A stretch of DNA of 30,411 nucleotides, from NCBI GenBank assembly GCA_030830415.1, contig JAURNB010000088.1, positions 1-30,411 on the forward strand, given 5' to 3'. Positions 29,499 to 30,411 of this stretch are shown in pieces (within the stretch, counting starts at the first letter, position 1; the number at the start of each line of letters is the position of its first letter). The notes beneath the pieces were generated by a model. It was given only the letters and a program-made list of their open reading frames with translations. It was not told where the DNA came from and did not search any database. Made by a program: the position numbers and the translations under genes. This DNA comes from Acidimicrobiales bacterium (GTDB lineage Bacteria; Actinomycetota; Acidimicrobiia; Acidimicrobiales; Ilumatobacteraceae).

Positions 29499-30411
29499 TT
29501 GGCGCCCGTTGTGATCGAGGGGCGCTGCAAAGTGGCGTTCACCCATTGAGGCAATGAGTGCCACGCCGCGTTCGTTGCCTAGGTCAAATGTTGCGCCAGT
29601 CAATACAGCAGTTGATGTTCCACCGATGACGTGTGCACGTACATAGTCTTTGTAGAGATCTTCAAAGGCGTAGTTCACACCCAGACGAGTAATTTCGTCG
29701 TGATACTGGTGGAGCCATTGGTCTTCATACTTGCGCCGGTCTTCAACAGTGACGCTTCCACCCAATAGGTAGGCAAGGTCGTAACCAGCTGGCCCGCGAC
29801 CCACGCTTTGCCAGTCGATGACAGCAACCGCATCGTGCGAATTGAGATCTGTATCAAACATCAAGTTGTCGACGCGATAGTCGAGGTGCAACAAGGTCCA
29901 TGGACTAGTAGCAAACTCTTTCACCGCTTCCCAGTAATTAACGCTGAGCCAATTTCCGAATTCCACTGCGCCTTCTGGCAATACATGCCCAAACTTTGGC
30001 TGGTACATCTCCCACAGCATCGGCCACATTGCTCCGAAGTTGACAATGCGATCGTGAATAACGCTTGGTACCCACTCCATTTCACTGGTTTCCACCTTGC
30101 CCCACCAGCTGGCGTGCAATGCAGCCAAAGAGCGAATTGCAGCTGAAGTTTGAGCAGCGTTCATTCCGTCCATTTGCACCACCATCGACAGATGTCCGAG
30201 GTCTTCCATCAAGATGACGAAATTGGCAGTTCCAGCCTCAGATGCGGTGTAATACGAGCGCGGGAGCCGAGCAGTAGTTTTCGCTGCGAGTGAATCGTAA
30301 AACTTCACTTCTGCTTCGTACATACCGAGGTCAATTCCTTGCTGACGGTTTGCGTCGGCTTGCGATGGCAGTTTGACAATGACGGAAGATGGACCCGTAC
30401 CTGATGCATAA
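29484..30411 (-). CDS. Phosphotransferase (APH / ecdysteroid-kinase-like), 5' end outside window
   Basis: A kinase of the aminoglycoside phosphotransferase/choline kinase fold. The frame stays open through the right edge, past the ATG at 30323, and the extra residues read GTGPSSVIVKLPSQADANRQ. This includes the ATP-binding lysine of the N-lobe (VIVKLP), so the true start lies outside. Catalytic loop LLHLDYRVDNLMFD carries the Asp and Asn of HxDxxxxN, and VAVIDWQSVGRGPAGYDLAYLLGG carries the metal-binding Asp. At least 309 residues are visible. Actinobacterial relatives occur beside acyl-CoA dehydrogenases and phosphorylate small hydroxylated molecules; resistance function is not implied. It converges with the xanthine dehydrogenase operon. 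Confidence 0.85.
   Translation of the reverse strand, partial: YASGTGPSSVIVKLPSQADANRQQGIDLGMYEAEVKFYDSLAAKTTARLPRSYYTASEAGTANFVILMEDLGHLSMVVQMDGMNAAQTSAAIRSLAALHASWWGKVETSEMEWVPSVIHDRIVNFGAMWPMLWEMYQPKFGHVLPEGAVEFGNWLSVNYWEAVKEFATSPWTLLHLDYRVDNLMFDTDLNSHDAVAVIDWQSVGRGPAGYDLAYLLGGSVTVEDRRKYEDQWLHQYHDEITRLGVNYAFEDLYKDYVRAHVIGGTSTAVLTGATFDLGNERGVALIASMGERHFAAPLDHNGRQFFSV

Noticed and set aside
1..30411. tRNA, rRNA, CRISPR, insertion sequences or prophage
   Set aside because: Gaps are too short and contain no cloverleaf or regular repeat array. No transposase, integrase or phage-type protein is encoded.

Overview
The window looks like ordinary chromosome from a planktonic, streamlined actinobacterium; Acidimicrobiia is my best guess, without a marker gene to prove it. 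The case rests on moderate base composition, pyridoxamine-oxidase-fold (PPOX) and luciferase-like (LLM) proteins of F420/flavin type, a mycothiol-dependent-isomerase-like protein, and very tight gene packing. I see no rRNA, tRNA, CRISPR, phage or insertion-sequence gene. The longest non-coding stretch is about 200 bases (950-1152). Thirty-one coding sequences are supported; both end genes run off the window.

Layout. 1-949: a PPOX-fold protein (cut by the left edge) divergent from an NTF2-like protein, then a strong terminator. 1153-4110: a secreted M23 peptidase with two peptidoglycan-binding domains, a SAM methyltransferase and a histidine phosphatase. 4163-8990: an acyl-CoA synthetase, a second PPOX protein, two short-chain dehydrogenases (one lacking the catalytic Tyr) and a zinc alcohol dehydrogenase. 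8992-11452: a lipoprotein, a DoxX membrane protein, a membrane-anchored unknown and a hexapeptide acyltransferase. 11492-15883: ThuA-like, NTF2-like, nitroreductase, panB, panC and a DinB/MDMPI-fold protein on one strand. 15884-18845: a ProA-like aldehyde dehydrogenase with an extra N-terminal domain, a metallo-beta-lactamase-fold hydrolase and a TauE/SafE permease.

The most interesting part is the eight-gene run at 18915-29473: an M20 L-carbamoylase/allantoate amidohydrolase-like enzyme, a nitrilase-superfamily D-carbamoylase-like enzyme, a fused [2Fe-2S]2-molybdopterin hydroxylase, an SsnA-like amidohydrolase, an LLM oxidoreductase and a complete three-subunit xanthine dehydrogenase (FAD, 2Fe-2S, Mo). 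Five of the seven junctions overlap by 4-11 bases, so it is very probably one operon. I infer a pathway that hydroxylates and opens a purine or related N-heterocycle and then removes carbamoyl groups. The gene set partly resembles the ygeY/ssnA/xdhD purine cluster of enteric and gut bacteria.

Two genome-wide habits show clearly. At least nine genes have a TANNNT hexamer exactly six bases before their start codon, and three more have it at seven or eight, as expected for leaderless transcripts. All seven convergent gene pairs meet stop-to-stop, from a 20-base overlap to a 10-base gap, mostly without a terminator.
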